This document shows, in pieces, positions 1 through 11,586 of a stretch of DNA of 64,000 bases (its first letter is position 1; every line of letters begins with the position of its first letter). This DNA comes from Drosophila pseudoobscura (lineage: Eukaryota; Arthropoda; Insecta; Diptera; Drosophilidae): assembly GCF_009870125.1 (NCBI RefSeq), contig NC_046680.1:18681501-18745500 (forward strand), in the 5' to 3' direction. The notes under the pieces are model-generated. The model made no database searches and was not told the DNA's origin. It was given only the letters and a program-made list of their open reading frames with translations. A program made the translations under genes and the position numbers.

Positions 1-3000
1 ATGATCTGTATGAAAACTTGAACTTTAACACAGCTTCAATCCCGAGGGAAGATACGATTCATATCCCCTGTTGACTAAGCCGCTGCAATGGGCCTGAATA
101 ACATATCGCAGAAAATCGAAAACGAAACAAAAGTCAAGGAGGAACGCAGTTTGCGATGCCAGCACCAAATGCAGCGAGCGACGCCACTGGGGCGCTGCTG
201 GTCGCTGCATCTGGCACTGGAGCTTGGGATCTGTGGATCTGTGGACGGCGATGGCGTTGAATGGCGACCAGTTGATGGGTGGTGTGCGTGCCTGGAATGG
301 CAAGGGGATTGACGTGAGTGCGGAGATCGGAGATCCCATCAGCTGTAATGATCCTTCAGCTGGATTCTGGTTGACTATGCTAGGCCCCACCGGGGAGACG
401 AGACTCTAATCAGCCTCCCAGCTGACCTTGACCCAGCAAAACGCGGACCTGCCACAACGGTAAAGTCAGGTTCATGTGCCCCCTTCGGGTGGCGTAGTCT
501 GCCTAGACAAAGAGCTGGCAGCTACAACAAACCTGTCTTGCCAAGATAGCGATACAGGGAGGAGGGAGCACCGCGACCAATTTGGTTAGAGCGGCCTTCT
601 CTGGAGCCGCCTCCCCTCTCCAAGAACTTGATGGCCTGATTACCATGAAGCTGCCTTGCGTCTGCCTCGCCTAACGAGGCTTGTTGCAAGTTGATTACGT
701 TGATTAGCGACCACCTGCGAATGCCATTTGCCAGTGCCACGGAGTGCGTTCTCCTCTAGCTCTTTAGCCTAAAAAATCGTTATCACTTATCGAGGAAGCT
801 GCATGATTAAACTTAGAGAGAGTAACTGTTTGTCTAATTAATCAGGGTTAAGCGTATTTGTCAGCCTGTCAAAGCGGCCTAAATTGCTTAGACTTCTACT
901 AACAAAAGCTAAGTAATCTTACAGAGACTGTAACTAGGTTAAGGGGCATCCTTGCAGATCACCTTGTAATAATATTCATTAATGATCTTTTGATCACAGT
1001 CTTCCCGTTTCCCAATCCCTAATTTCATTCTGTGAAGAATTCCAATCTATTTTATATGGAACAATACCTCCCCAATGGCCAATAACTATCAGTCACGTCG
1101 TAATCGTATACTCCTCATCCAGTCTCAGTGCCAGTCCCGTTCCCATTCCATTCTAGGAATGGGCTCAGCCGAAAAAGTGAAACTACAGTTATCTGCTTAT
1201 ACATATGTACGGCCAGTTTTCCCTAACCACGTTTACATGATATCATAATTACGTTAAGGAGAGGGCTGGCTCCTCTTTCGAAGCTCCAATGAACTCTCCC
1301 AATCAGCATAACTGTAATCGCGGCGACCACTCGTCCAAGCCATAGCCAAAGCCCAACCCCGGCCCGTTCGAGTCAAAATGTTGATCACGTTACCGCCAGA
1401 TCATAATATAATAACTTTGAGCTAAGCCTGAACATGCCTTTATAGAACAACACGTAGAAACAATTAAAATATCCCAGCACTTTACTTTTTTGTGTGTCGT
1501 TTGCTTTGTCTTTCGGCTGGGCCCAAAGAAGGCAACCGAAAATTACACCTAGGCTTAAAATAAATGTCCAGCGCCCAATGAGCCGGAACGTGCGATTTCC
1601 ATATACGATTTCGATTCGGATTCCTATTGGGATCTGACTGCTGCACCCCCGTGGATGGAGTCGACTCCAAATGCATACATACATACATATATGCAGTTGG
1701 TTATGAAACTCGGCTAAGGCCCGATGGTTAATTGTGAATTTCCGGTTCATTGCAGCTCATTTGCCTAACTGGGTATACATACATACATACTTGTACCTTC
1801 CCCGTCCTCCATTGCACAGAGGATGGGGACTGAGCGGATCGTCAATCCATTGTGGGACACTCCAGCAGTCAGTCCGCCAGTCAGCCTGTCACTCAGTCAG
1901 TGAGTCAATGAAAACGAAACCCGGGACGCAGTACATAAAACTTTTCAATCTGGGTCAAGCCAAACTGGCAAATGAGGAGCATTATTTTAGCATTTGATGA
2001 AAACGGACGTCAGGGATCCAATTATGAAGATTCTTTTCGTTGCAATTAGTTTTTAAATACACTTATAATGACATACGTTCTACTTTCCCGTACGGTTAAA
2101 ATCAGATTAGATTTCCCTCTCAGTGAAAAATTTTCCACAAAAATAAAATATTATATAATTTTTGCATTTTGATTAAAAATAATTGTTAATGCACACACAC
2201 AAATAGGTAACACAAGTAGAGATATCATATCGAACACTACTATATATCAATATTGACCAAAAATTAACTTTAATCGCATTGTCAAAGCTGTCAGTACTAA
2301 AGCTTCCAAGCTAAATTAGTCATGTGCTCTAATCAATTAAGTCAACGCCGCGCCAAGGCAATACAAAGCGAAGTCACTGGATCGATGGATCCCGATGGTA
2401 TACGATATAAATTAGCGACTGAGAAGTTTCATTCTGTTTCAGGAGAACTCCCAACGGGAATCCCATCACCTCGCTTGCACCTTCAGTAGATTTCCCTAAA
2501 AAAGCAAACAAACATCTGGAAATTGCATAACATTTGGAGGCGATTGCTGATTATTTGGTGGAGAGGTGAGAAGTGATATATTTGTCAGTTGAGAGGGTTA
2601 ATGTGATTAATAAATATCATGACTATCTAATCGAGAACAGAGCAGATTGTTCGTGACGTTTATATAGAATGGAATCTGACGAACGGGACACACTTTTCGT
2701 TCCCTTCCCTCGTGTTACGAATGTTTTGATAAAGGTTTCATAGGAATACGACAGAAGACGTAATGCGATTATTGAGTAAATAAACCGTTAATCAAACAAT
2801 CACTCGAGATCAACAGCATTGTTATATCATATGTACAAACAAATAAACGTTACATACATATAAGGCGCCTCACAGCCCAAAACTTCTTTATTGGCTCAGC
2901 TTTTAAGTCTATTCAACCCACCCAGTCGCACTTTAAATAAATATATAATCATCCGAGTTTTATCAATTCGCACTCTGACGTCAGTTGTGCTCTTGCAAGG

Positions 3001-3780
3001 CTATGGCTATACTGGGCAAATTTGCAATTAAAATTTAGCTTTTGCCAAAAAAGAAATCCATTCAGTTTTTGGTTCTTTTCGAACTTTTATCAGCCCCAGA
3101 GCGTTGGACACTTCCGATACAATTGACTATTGACGTATACAAAACAGTCGAAAATGCGGCACCCAGGCAGGTGAAAAGTCTTGTCGAGTGAGATAAACAA
3201 AAGCCAAATATACTTAACTTTTTATGTGTCTATATAATATACATACAGGCGGATACTTTATTGCTGATATGTTGGATATCTTGCACGAAAATAGGGTGTA
3301 TGGGTATGGCCTGAAGAGGGAGACGCCTGCCTTGAAATTATGGTGTGGATTCAAAGAAATCCCTACAGTCGACAATTCTTTAAAAATAGATTAAGAAATG
3401 ATTTATATAAACGGATGTGATAGATTAAGAGAGCTTTTACTCTGCCTAGGGTATCAGATATTCGATCTTCGCCAGGCTGTCTGTGCGTCTGGTCAAAGGC
3501 AAACACTCGACCTGGCGGCTGGCATTTAATTTTTAACGATTAAAGAACAGTTTCGGGTGGGAAATGGCGAGTGCGAATATTTGGCTGGTGAGATAACTTG
3601 TTCTGCAACTTGGAAATGCGTTTAATTAGCGATCGGCGCAGAACGGTTACGCAAGCAAAGGGCGCTATGGGCGGAACAGCTGGACATGGGCAGCAGCACA
3701 TACATATGTACATATGTAGACTGCAGGTGATATCACCACGGAGAAGCACCGAGAACAAACACGGCGAATGTGAGAGCCGA
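1..3780. other. No gene recognised; upstream/intergenic DNA
   Basis: I see no coding exon I can support here. Open frames are short (the longest about 120 codons), use codons at random and lack recognisable domains. Positions 1-760 are richer in G and C than the AT-rich stretch at 2000-3600. The stretch could be intergenic DNA or an intron of a gene lying further left. Confidence 0.5.
3701..3718. repeat. 18-bp perfect palindrome of TACATATG units
   Basis: The 18 bases read identically on both strands and are built from alternating TACATATG. A longer version of the same unit occurs 345 bases downstream at 4063-4084. Such units are common simple repeats in fly noncoding DNA, so function is uncertain. 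Confidence 0.8.
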
Positions 3781-3784
3781 TAGC

Positions 3785-4393
3785 GATAAGATAAAATCCA
3801 ACTCAAATATTTAACATTGGTATTAACACAAGTTTTGCCACTCTGCTTTTTCATGCTTTTATATAGAAATACCTAGACACGGAGTGCTGTGTTCATCAAC
3901 TACAGTGAAGTTCACTCGATTCATAGTCATTCAGAAATGAACATTAACTTTGACCCAGAAACCCAATAAATCGTAAACAAAACTCCCCCACGTACGCACT
4001 ACGGAGTTGGAGCAGAAGTTGGCGGTGTGTTTGAAGGAGAGAGTCAAAGAGCCGCTAAACAATGTACATATGTACATATGTACAAAAGAGAGAAAAACTG
4101 CACCGAAAGCTTATCAACTGCTCTCAGATAAACAGCAAAGAATATACATATATTTAAGTACGTATGCGTATGTATGGAAATTGATAAGATACGATAAAGC
4201 TTCTGATATTCTTACAGCAGGAAATAGAAATTGCACGCCTTGTAAATACACAAGAGAGCCACTAGCCATTCGGCTACGCTAAGCTAAATCTACAATTTAT
4301 TTTACTTCATTTCGCACCAGCTATGTACGTACACAAATCGCCAAGCAAATCGCTCTTTTGATAACGCAACGCTTAAGTTCAAATCATTGATAA
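3785..4393. promoter_or_regulatory. GATA-site cluster upstream of the wdp promoter region
   Basis: Six WGATAA sites are visible: 3789-3794, 4111-4116 (reverse), 4126-4131, 4182-4187, 4359-4364 and 4388-4393. Two further CGATAA cores lie at 3784 and 4192. About one WGATAR match per 512 bases would be expected, so roughly 1.2 here. GATA factors drive midgut and fat-body expression in flies, and wdp is known to act in the midgut. That this cluster is an enhancer is inference. Confidence 0.4.
4063..4084. repeat. 22-bp perfect palindrome of GTACATAT units
   Basis: The 22 bases are identical to their reverse complement and share the unit of the palindrome at 3701-3718. It sits inside the GATA-site cluster upstream of the likely wdp promoter. 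It may be only a dinucleotide-like simple repeat able to form a hairpin. Confidence 0.8.
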
Positions 4394-4399
4394 GCTTTT

Positions 4400-5540
4400 G
4401 CTTGTTCTCTCTCTCGAGCTAGTTCTCGCTCACTCTCCTTTCTGATTTTGGCGAACGAATAAGCTTTTTGCGACCGTCTATTTATTTTATACATTTCATA
4501 ACTCAAACAAAACTGTGTGCATGTGTGTGCTCGTTCCATCCCATCCTCCCTATGCATAGGTGAGTGCGCGTGTGCCGTCGACTATCCCCATCCACGTGTT
4601 CCAGACGAGTTTGCTGCTCTCCACCGCTCGAGCTCTCCGCAACGCGTGTTCGCTCTTTCTCTCCCTCGATTAGCTTTCCATGTGCTTTGGGGCTCCAGTG
4701 CTGCTCTCCAGCCGGCGAAGTTGCTGTTGTGCAAAGGTTTTTAATACCCCGTTTTATTCGGTTTAAAGCTCTCCCATCGAACGGTCGTGCTTCTGTGCCT
4801 CTGTGCCTTGCTCCGGTCTGTCGCCCGCCCATTGATCGCCTCGCCTCGTACGCCGCCAGGTACCGGACCCGACCTGAGTCGTTTCATTCGGGCAACCAAA
4901 TCAGTGTCGTACGCAAAGCACACACGCAAAAAAAAGGCGGAGGTCCGTAGTCACCCTCCCCTTCCTCGGTCTGCCGACACGATCAGCGTTTGTAGGTAAT
5001 TAAAATTTATATAGTTTCCGTTTCCCCGCTCACACATACACAAAATTGTGCAAGTGCGAAAAGAATAAAAGCGTTTCGGCAAAACACAATCCAAATTCAA
5101 ATTCAAATCAAAATCAAAACCAAGAACCGCAAGCTATTAAGATACTTTCGTTCCACAATTTACGGGTCTAAATTGTTTGCGCTGCGCTCTGTTTGATGCC
5201 GTGGATGCGATGCTGCTGATTTTTAGTTGTATTTCGGTTGTTTTTGCTTTCATTGTCATCTCTCTCTGGCCCGGCACACAGAGAGTGTTTGGTGCTCTCT
5301 GCAGCTTTCGTTGTATTTCTTCCGTTTCATTTTTTATCATTTTGTATGTTCCTCTTTCTCCCAGTCTGTTGTGTATCTTTTTTAATGGCGGCTGCGACAC
5401 ATTCTGATTGCAGACGCAGAAGCAGTCGCAGTCGGTTCTGAGCGATCTCTCAAGAGAAGATCTTCTTCAGTCGTACGGCAGTGCAAACCAAAAGATCCTT
5501 CTCTCCCCAGTGCCCAAAAAGTGCAAAGCAACGAACAAAA
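4400..5540 (+). promoter_or_regulatory. Candidate wdp promoter region
   Basis: The stretch has GAGA-type runs (CTCTCTCTC near 4408, more near 4620-4670), a TATA-like ATTTATATAG near 5007-5016 and an initiator-like TTCAGTC at 5466-5472 (candidate start base A5469). An AGATC downstream-promoter-like motif at 5493-5497 is three bases too close to that initiator to be a canonical DPE. After the TATA-like box (5040-5130) and after the initiator (5500-5600) the sequence is A-rich and ATG-poor, as in fly 5' untranslated leaders. Assignment to wdp rests on strand and on the lack of any other + strand gene nearby. Confidence 0.45.
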
Positions 5541-5766
5541 GACAGGCAAACGGTGAAAAAGGAATTTAGACAAAAACATACGAGTTCCGTACCGCAGATA
5601 TACAATCGCATATCTGATCAAACAAAAGTGCTTTCAATTCCTCCTATATCCATACATATAAATAAAATATCCAAGAAGTGCTCGACAGTTTTGCATGCGT
5701 GTGGTTCTTGGACCGAAGGCCAGCTCAAACTCAGACCCTGATAAGGTCCCGGCATTGTCCGCGAAT
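5469..5766 (+). other. Candidate noncoding first exon of wdp
   Basis: This would run from the initiator at 5469 to a splice donor, GTGAGT, at 5767-5772. The interior is rich in CAAA/GAAA, typical of a 5' leader. The next good acceptor before the wdp start codon is at 16551-16552, which gives a first intron of about 10.8 kb. Neither end was confirmed. Confidence 0.4.
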
Positions 5767-8700
5767 GTGAGTGCGAGTGTGAGTGTCCGTGTCCGTGTCG
5801 GTGTGAGTGCTTGAGCCCGTGTTTATCGCTGGTGCACGGTGAAATGTTGATAATAATCCCCAAGGGACGGGACGCAATCGAGGTTGCTTCCAGTGTTGGA
5901 ATTACTCGGGGGATTTAATCGTGGGGGCATTCCCCTCGATGTAAAAAGGCCAGAGTTCGGGGCTTTTCGAACTGAAACAAGTTGCTCGTCGAATCGTTTA
6001 ATTTTAACTTTTTTTATTACCTCTCTTTGTTTTACATTTGCGGTTTATTTTGTGGCAAACTTGACCCTATTTCTCAACATTTTCGAGTTATATAATTGCC
6101 AAAAAGCGAAAGAGAAATAAAAGGCCGCGAGATGAGCAGACCTGTAATAAAACGGTTACTTTTTTAACCCCTGGGTACGGGTTCGGGTACGGGTACGGGC
6201 ACTCAAACCGATCTCAGCGATTGCAAACTTATGTACGACGAGACCGGACAGACAGACAAACAGGCACACGCATTCATGTGAAATCCCAGCTCTATATGAG
6301 TAGTTCGAGTAGCAACCCCAACCCCAACACCCTCGGGGCCTCTGTCTACCTACCTATGTATCTACCTATACGTGTACCAATGTACCTCTACCTACCCTAT
6401 ACAGCGACGAGCCGCCACTCGAACTCGAACCTGGCGAGCTTTCTGTGCCGTGCCGTGCAATTCGGAATCGTTTACGTAAAACAATTGGAAACCGCAAGCG
6501 TCGCGTCTGATGCTTGTTGAATCATCCAGATACGGATAGCTATCTGCGAGATATTCTTTCTGAAATTTCACTTTTCCCTGTTTGTGTTTGTGGTCAAAAT
6601 TCGATTGTTTACTCATGTCAGCCCTCCACTTGCTATCTTAGCCCCACAGGGTGGGCGCACTGCAAGTCCATTTATTTGGCAGTGTGAATCATTTTAGCCA
6701 GAAATATTATTAGTTCGAATTGCCGCTTGTCAAGTAAAAAAGAAACACAGAAACAAATTCACACAAGTCATGCAGCGTCACCACCTAATGAGAGTATCAA
6801 TCATCTTTGACTTGGGCAGAGCCACAGCCAGAGCCAGAGACGATAGACACTGCGAAGGTGGATCTTCCGCCTGAGCTATAAACTTCAGCTCTTGCGTAAC
6901 ACTTCCCCAACTCCAACCCCAACTCCAACTCCAGCTACAGATACAGCTCTAACTCGACAAGCCCACTCGCAGCTCGAAGGTGCTAATTTCCAGCACATAA
7001 TTCACAGATGTGTGCGAGTGCAAACTCTATACTGTTTTTCATGCCATTTCCAAGCATCGGTTTTATGGCCAACAAAACTGGGGTCTGAGCGAAAAGCTCT
7101 CCACAAAATGGTTAGTGGGTGCCATCTAATATCGTGTGTATCTGCGGGTGCCTCTCTCTAGAAAAAAAACTTATCTCTACTCTGAGGTTCGCCAATTCCA
7201 CTACTCGATAACCTACACAGACGGAATGTTCTTTTGAGCAACATTTCCGGAATTCTATGTAAATATTGTTTCCTTATCAACGTTCCAGCTCCTCCAAGAT
7301 TTAAGAGTTTTCATTCCAAAAGCATACGAAATTAGCAATGTGTGAAGGGAGTTCGGTTTTCTGGTCAATTGATTCGAGCTCAGATTTATTGCCTCTAAAA
7401 TATTTCGCTATTTTTGGATCTCTGATTAAATATTTGGCGCCCAATGTCTGGAAAAGTGTCTTTCGTAAACTAAATGAAATGAAATTCCCTCGAATGTTGC
7501 CCGTCTTATCAATTTTAAGACTTTTCAAAATTATACAAAATTTGCTTATCAGAAACGAACGAATGCTGTTTCTTTGAAGTTCTGGTCGGTCTCAAGTTCA
7601 CTAATGCTTAAATGCTCCCTTGTTTGCTTTCCCCTTGGTTTCATTGTGTGATTTGGCGCCTACCGTCTGAGGTTTCGATTTTCAAACTCTCCTCCGTATC
7701 GCTGAGCGGAGCGCAGTTTCACCTCCGCGCCCCTCCGCCCACAGCAATTTGAGAGTGACGAGGCGTCATCGTCATTGTGGCATTGCATCGGCGAGCTGCC
7801 AGTGCCGCCTAGAGCTTTGGCGTGCACTTCATGGTCCCATTTTTGGTGGATGTGTCAACCTTGTCCCCATTAGATACAGAAGTTTGGGTATTTTTTGTAT
7901 ACTTTTTGTGACGGGGATGAGCAACAAATGTGTGTTTCGATAAGGCAAAACAAGCTGTTATCGAGCCACAATCAAAACATTATCATTGGGCAACAGCAAC
8001 ACCAGAGTGGGGCGGTAAATGGGAAATGCCTCGGCATTGGAGTGCATTCGAACACTCAGAGTTGGGCAGATCGGGCCAGAGCCAGGGCTAGAGCCAGAGC
8101 GACAGTAACGATCTAACGAAAACGCAAATGAGTCCCAGAAATCCAAGAGCTCAAGTGCACATGACTGTGTGGCGTTGGGGACAGTGTTTTCGTCGCTGTT
8201 CGTTTTTGTTGTTGTTGTTGGGTTCTATCTATAATTAGCAAATGTCGGGCGATAAGATAAACCTCCCGCCCCAGAGATTGTGTGAAAAGCTCTACGAATG
8301 TTGTCACAGCTGGAAAAGGGAATTCGGAAACCCGGAGGGAGAGGGTAGCGAATATGATCGCATATTGGGGGACTTCTCTAGGGAATCTATGACGCAGACT
8401 GGACCAGACCTAATTGTTTACCACGTGGTTGGGTCCGAGAGGAATTTCCGACTTGTAAACATTTCAAAGATTGTTTTTCTTTTCGGCGTAGAATTCAAGT
8501 TCAAAAGCGAAGAGATCTGCTCCATCCGGATCGCTCTGGCAGGTGGCAACAGATGCCGCAGCTACAGTGCGGCAGGCAGCTGCCAGCGGACTCGATTGGT
8601 TCATCAATGGGAGCTCATTTGAATATGCTCAGCCATCAAACGTTGACCTCGTCTGGCTTTCGATGCTGCTGACTATATTAGAAGCATTGTCATATGAGTA

Positions 8701-9530
8701 AGCGACTCCACTCCCCACCATTCCACACCACCCAATTCCATTCACAATCGACAGCCACACTTCTGTGGGAGTCCACGGATTACGTGACAATATTTTCGGT
8801 CACGTCCGATGCATAGCAATCAGCTAAAGCTAAAGCCACAGGTTGTTGGCTCTTTGCAACTGTTTTTTTTTGCCGCCAAAGGCCTCGGAAAACAACGCCC
8901 TGAGAAACGCTGACTGCTTTTTATTATTTTCTAATAAGAATGTTGATTATTCTGTTAATTTGATATTTGATCATGGGTATTTATAGAGAAAATATGCCAT
9001 AAAATTCTTCGGCTGCACTTGAGGATAGATTTTCATCCGAAAGTCTGTTGAACCTGGAACAGGTTTCAGATTCATTTTCATTTGATTTTCATTTCCTTTT
9101 CTCTGGAGACTTTTTTTTGGGCGCCACATGATAGAAACTTTCACACTTCTTTTTGATTGTTGGCAATTAAGATTAGCTGACGATGGAAATTAATAACAAA
9201 AGGCATTGCAGCTGCAGCAGCAGTCAAAACAGCAACAACGGTCATGCCACATGCATCCCGAGGAATGACAGACGACTGACTGTGTCTCTGAGGCAAAGTT
9301 CGTTAAAAATGGATTTAATCGGGCCGACAATTAAAACTTTAATTACGCGCAATTAAAATCAAAGCCAGCAAATAATTGCCAGCTAAATAGAAACTCTTTA
9401 TGCAAGTCACCTGAGTGGCTGCCTCTCAATGTCTTTCAAAGCCCCTCCGTGATCCGTCCTCCGTCCTCCGTGCTCCGTGTGCACTCTCGAATCAGTGACA
9501 TTAACTTCCCGTTTTATCTGTTTCTTGCAG

Positions 9531-9585
9531 CTCTCTGCTCTGCGCCGCCTGAACCGAGAGGATCGCCCATATGCATGTCTTATAG
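9531..9585 (+). other. Possible alternative noncoding exon of wdp (55 nt)
   Basis: A strong acceptor (pyrimidine tract ending TTTCTTGCAG at 9521-9530) is followed 55 bases later by a good donor, ATAG|GTAGGT, at 9585/9586. The segment contains an upstream ATG opening a four-codon frame ending TAG at its last bases. It could be an alternative leader exon of wdp or a chance pairing of sites. Confidence 0.25.
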
Positions 9586-10628
9586 GTAGGTAAATCAAGG
9601 CCCGAATTGAGTTGTATAAACACGAGATTGGCATTCGTTCCTCCAACATCAAGAGCGGGAGGCCTTTTCGCTTTTTCGGCTGCTCTGAGAGGTCTCTGAG
9701 ACTCAGACAGGGAGGAACTGGAACTGAGACCGAACCGAGACCGAGACTGGAGACAGAGTCGAGTCTCATTCAGCGCCGTCATCATCACGAAGCAAACCAG
9801 TCCAGTCTTCGGGGATTTGCTGTTGCTTTTGGCTTTTCGCTTAAGCTGTCTGTGGGTGCCGGCCGGCCGGCTTTTGCCTGGCTCTGCTAACTGGCCTAGC
9901 CGTTTTTGGCTCTAAAAATAAAGCAACAAGTGGTCATAACTGTCAAATGCCGCTCGAACGCTGTCCCGCTCTGTCGCCCTCTTCACCTCTCTGCTCTATA
10001 GTATCTTTCTGCTCCATCTTCTGTGTGCCAGTGGCAATGGCCAAGATGACGATGCCGATGCCGATGTCGGGGCCACTTAAATGGTCCGACAAACGTGCGT
10101 GCTCTTAACGTGTCAACTGCCAAACGAAGCCATGAAAAACGGCTATAAGATCATGCGATCTCCGTATGCATCCCATCCCCATGCCGCACCACAGCTAACC
10201 GCAGGCTAATTTGTCCAGAGGAGTGTCCCAGGCACATGAACCTCTCTGATGTGGGCCCAAGTGGTCATCTGGCCTTCTGTGCAATAGCCATTGGGAATGC
10301 GAATGCGAATGGGAATTCGAATGTGAATGGGTCGGGTCTCTGTCTATAATTACACTGCCACTACATGCATAGGTCCTCCTCCTGCAATGGCTCTGGGGTA
10401 GGTCAGCATATGCTCTTGAACTGAAGCCTCTTCTCGATGGTTACACCAGACAACAGGGATTTAAAGACCTAGTTTTTTCTTTGTGACGTCATCTTTTTTA
10501 TAGTGTTTAAGCCCAAAATATATACATATATAATAATAAATTGATATGACATCATTCGGTCAAGTTGAGATAATTGAATCACTTTTCGGTGACCGAAACA
10601 CCTTTGACGGGGAATGGGCATTGAGAAA

Positions 10629-10656
10629 TTCTGGGAATTCCCGAAATTCGTAAACA
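10629..10656. promoter_or_regulatory. Overlapping STAT-like, kappaB and forkhead sites
   Basis: TTCTGGGAA (10629-10637) fits the STAT TTCNNNGAA pattern. It overlaps the perfect 10-base kappaB palindrome GGGAATTCCC (10633-10642) and is followed by GTAAACA (10650-10656), a forkhead/FOXO core. Wdp is reported to act in JAK/STAT signalling, so a feedback input is conceivable. Function is inference. Confidence 0.35.
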
Positions 10657-11540
10657 AAATTTTGGAAATACGTTCTCATTAAATGCCTCTGCCAAAGATT
10701 CCTCTTAATCTCGATCATCGTCCATTTAATTGGTGCATTTTGCCCCACACTAAACTTGAATCCGCGCTGTGCAGTGTAAGTGCACAACAGAGTGACGAGG
10801 GGAATGCATTTCGCAGGTGCAGATTGGCAAATAATTTCACGCAAGTGTCTCTCCGCCCCCCGTCCCCGTCACCCGCCTACCGGCTTCGCCTCCTTTGGCA
10901 TCTCTGGCATGTCGTAAAAATGTTCTCCGGCTAGACGCAAAATTGTTTGGATTAAAGACTAAATTGCCCCCCGGTTTGGTCCCCAAGAGAATCGCTCAAT
11001 CGATAGATCTTTCAATTGATATTTTATGGAGCGGCATCCGTGATTTATTGTACATTTTGAATGTGCATTTTCAATTCACCTCCGACTGTGTGGTAAGGTG
11101 ATTTGTATGCATTTTCGATGTCGATTTCAGACTCTGTTTAATCGGAAATATTCGTAGAATGCAATTTGCCGCGGGATCTTGAGGGGCAAGGGGAAGGTCG
11201 AGCGGGGTGCTTACTTCATCCACAGCGCCGAGAAAGTAACCCACTCAAATGAGTTAATTTGGTCAAATGGTATCTGTATCAACGAGTATCTAGTATCTAC
11301 GAGTGTTGAAGTCCAACTTTGGTTGTCAATTGCATCATCAGAGGCCGAAACTGAAACCGAAACTGAAGCATTTGTAGTTCTCTCAGTCTCCCCAAAGCGT
11401 TCTGCACAGTCTGGATCGTTTTTTGCCAATTAACGAGAGTGTGTATCTATGTATCTCTCGGTAGCCTCTACACGTAACATTGTAGCTCGGGTTTAGCTAA
11501 TTATGGCTACGTGGCGCGATGCCCCCGCTGATCCGCACTC

Positions 11541-11586
11541 ATCTGATCGGATCTGAACTGTTCTGATCTGATCTGATGTGATCTGA
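11541..11586. repeat. Imperfect (C)TGATC tandem repeat
   Basis: Repeated CTGATC/GATCTG units run through this stretch with a few substitutions. It is one of the short simple repeats scattered through the wdp intron. Confidence 0.6.

Noticed and set aside
8242..8622. 126-codon + strand open frame in the wdp intron
   Set aside because: About one frame of this length is expected by chance in this interval. Weak start context and no recognisable domain.
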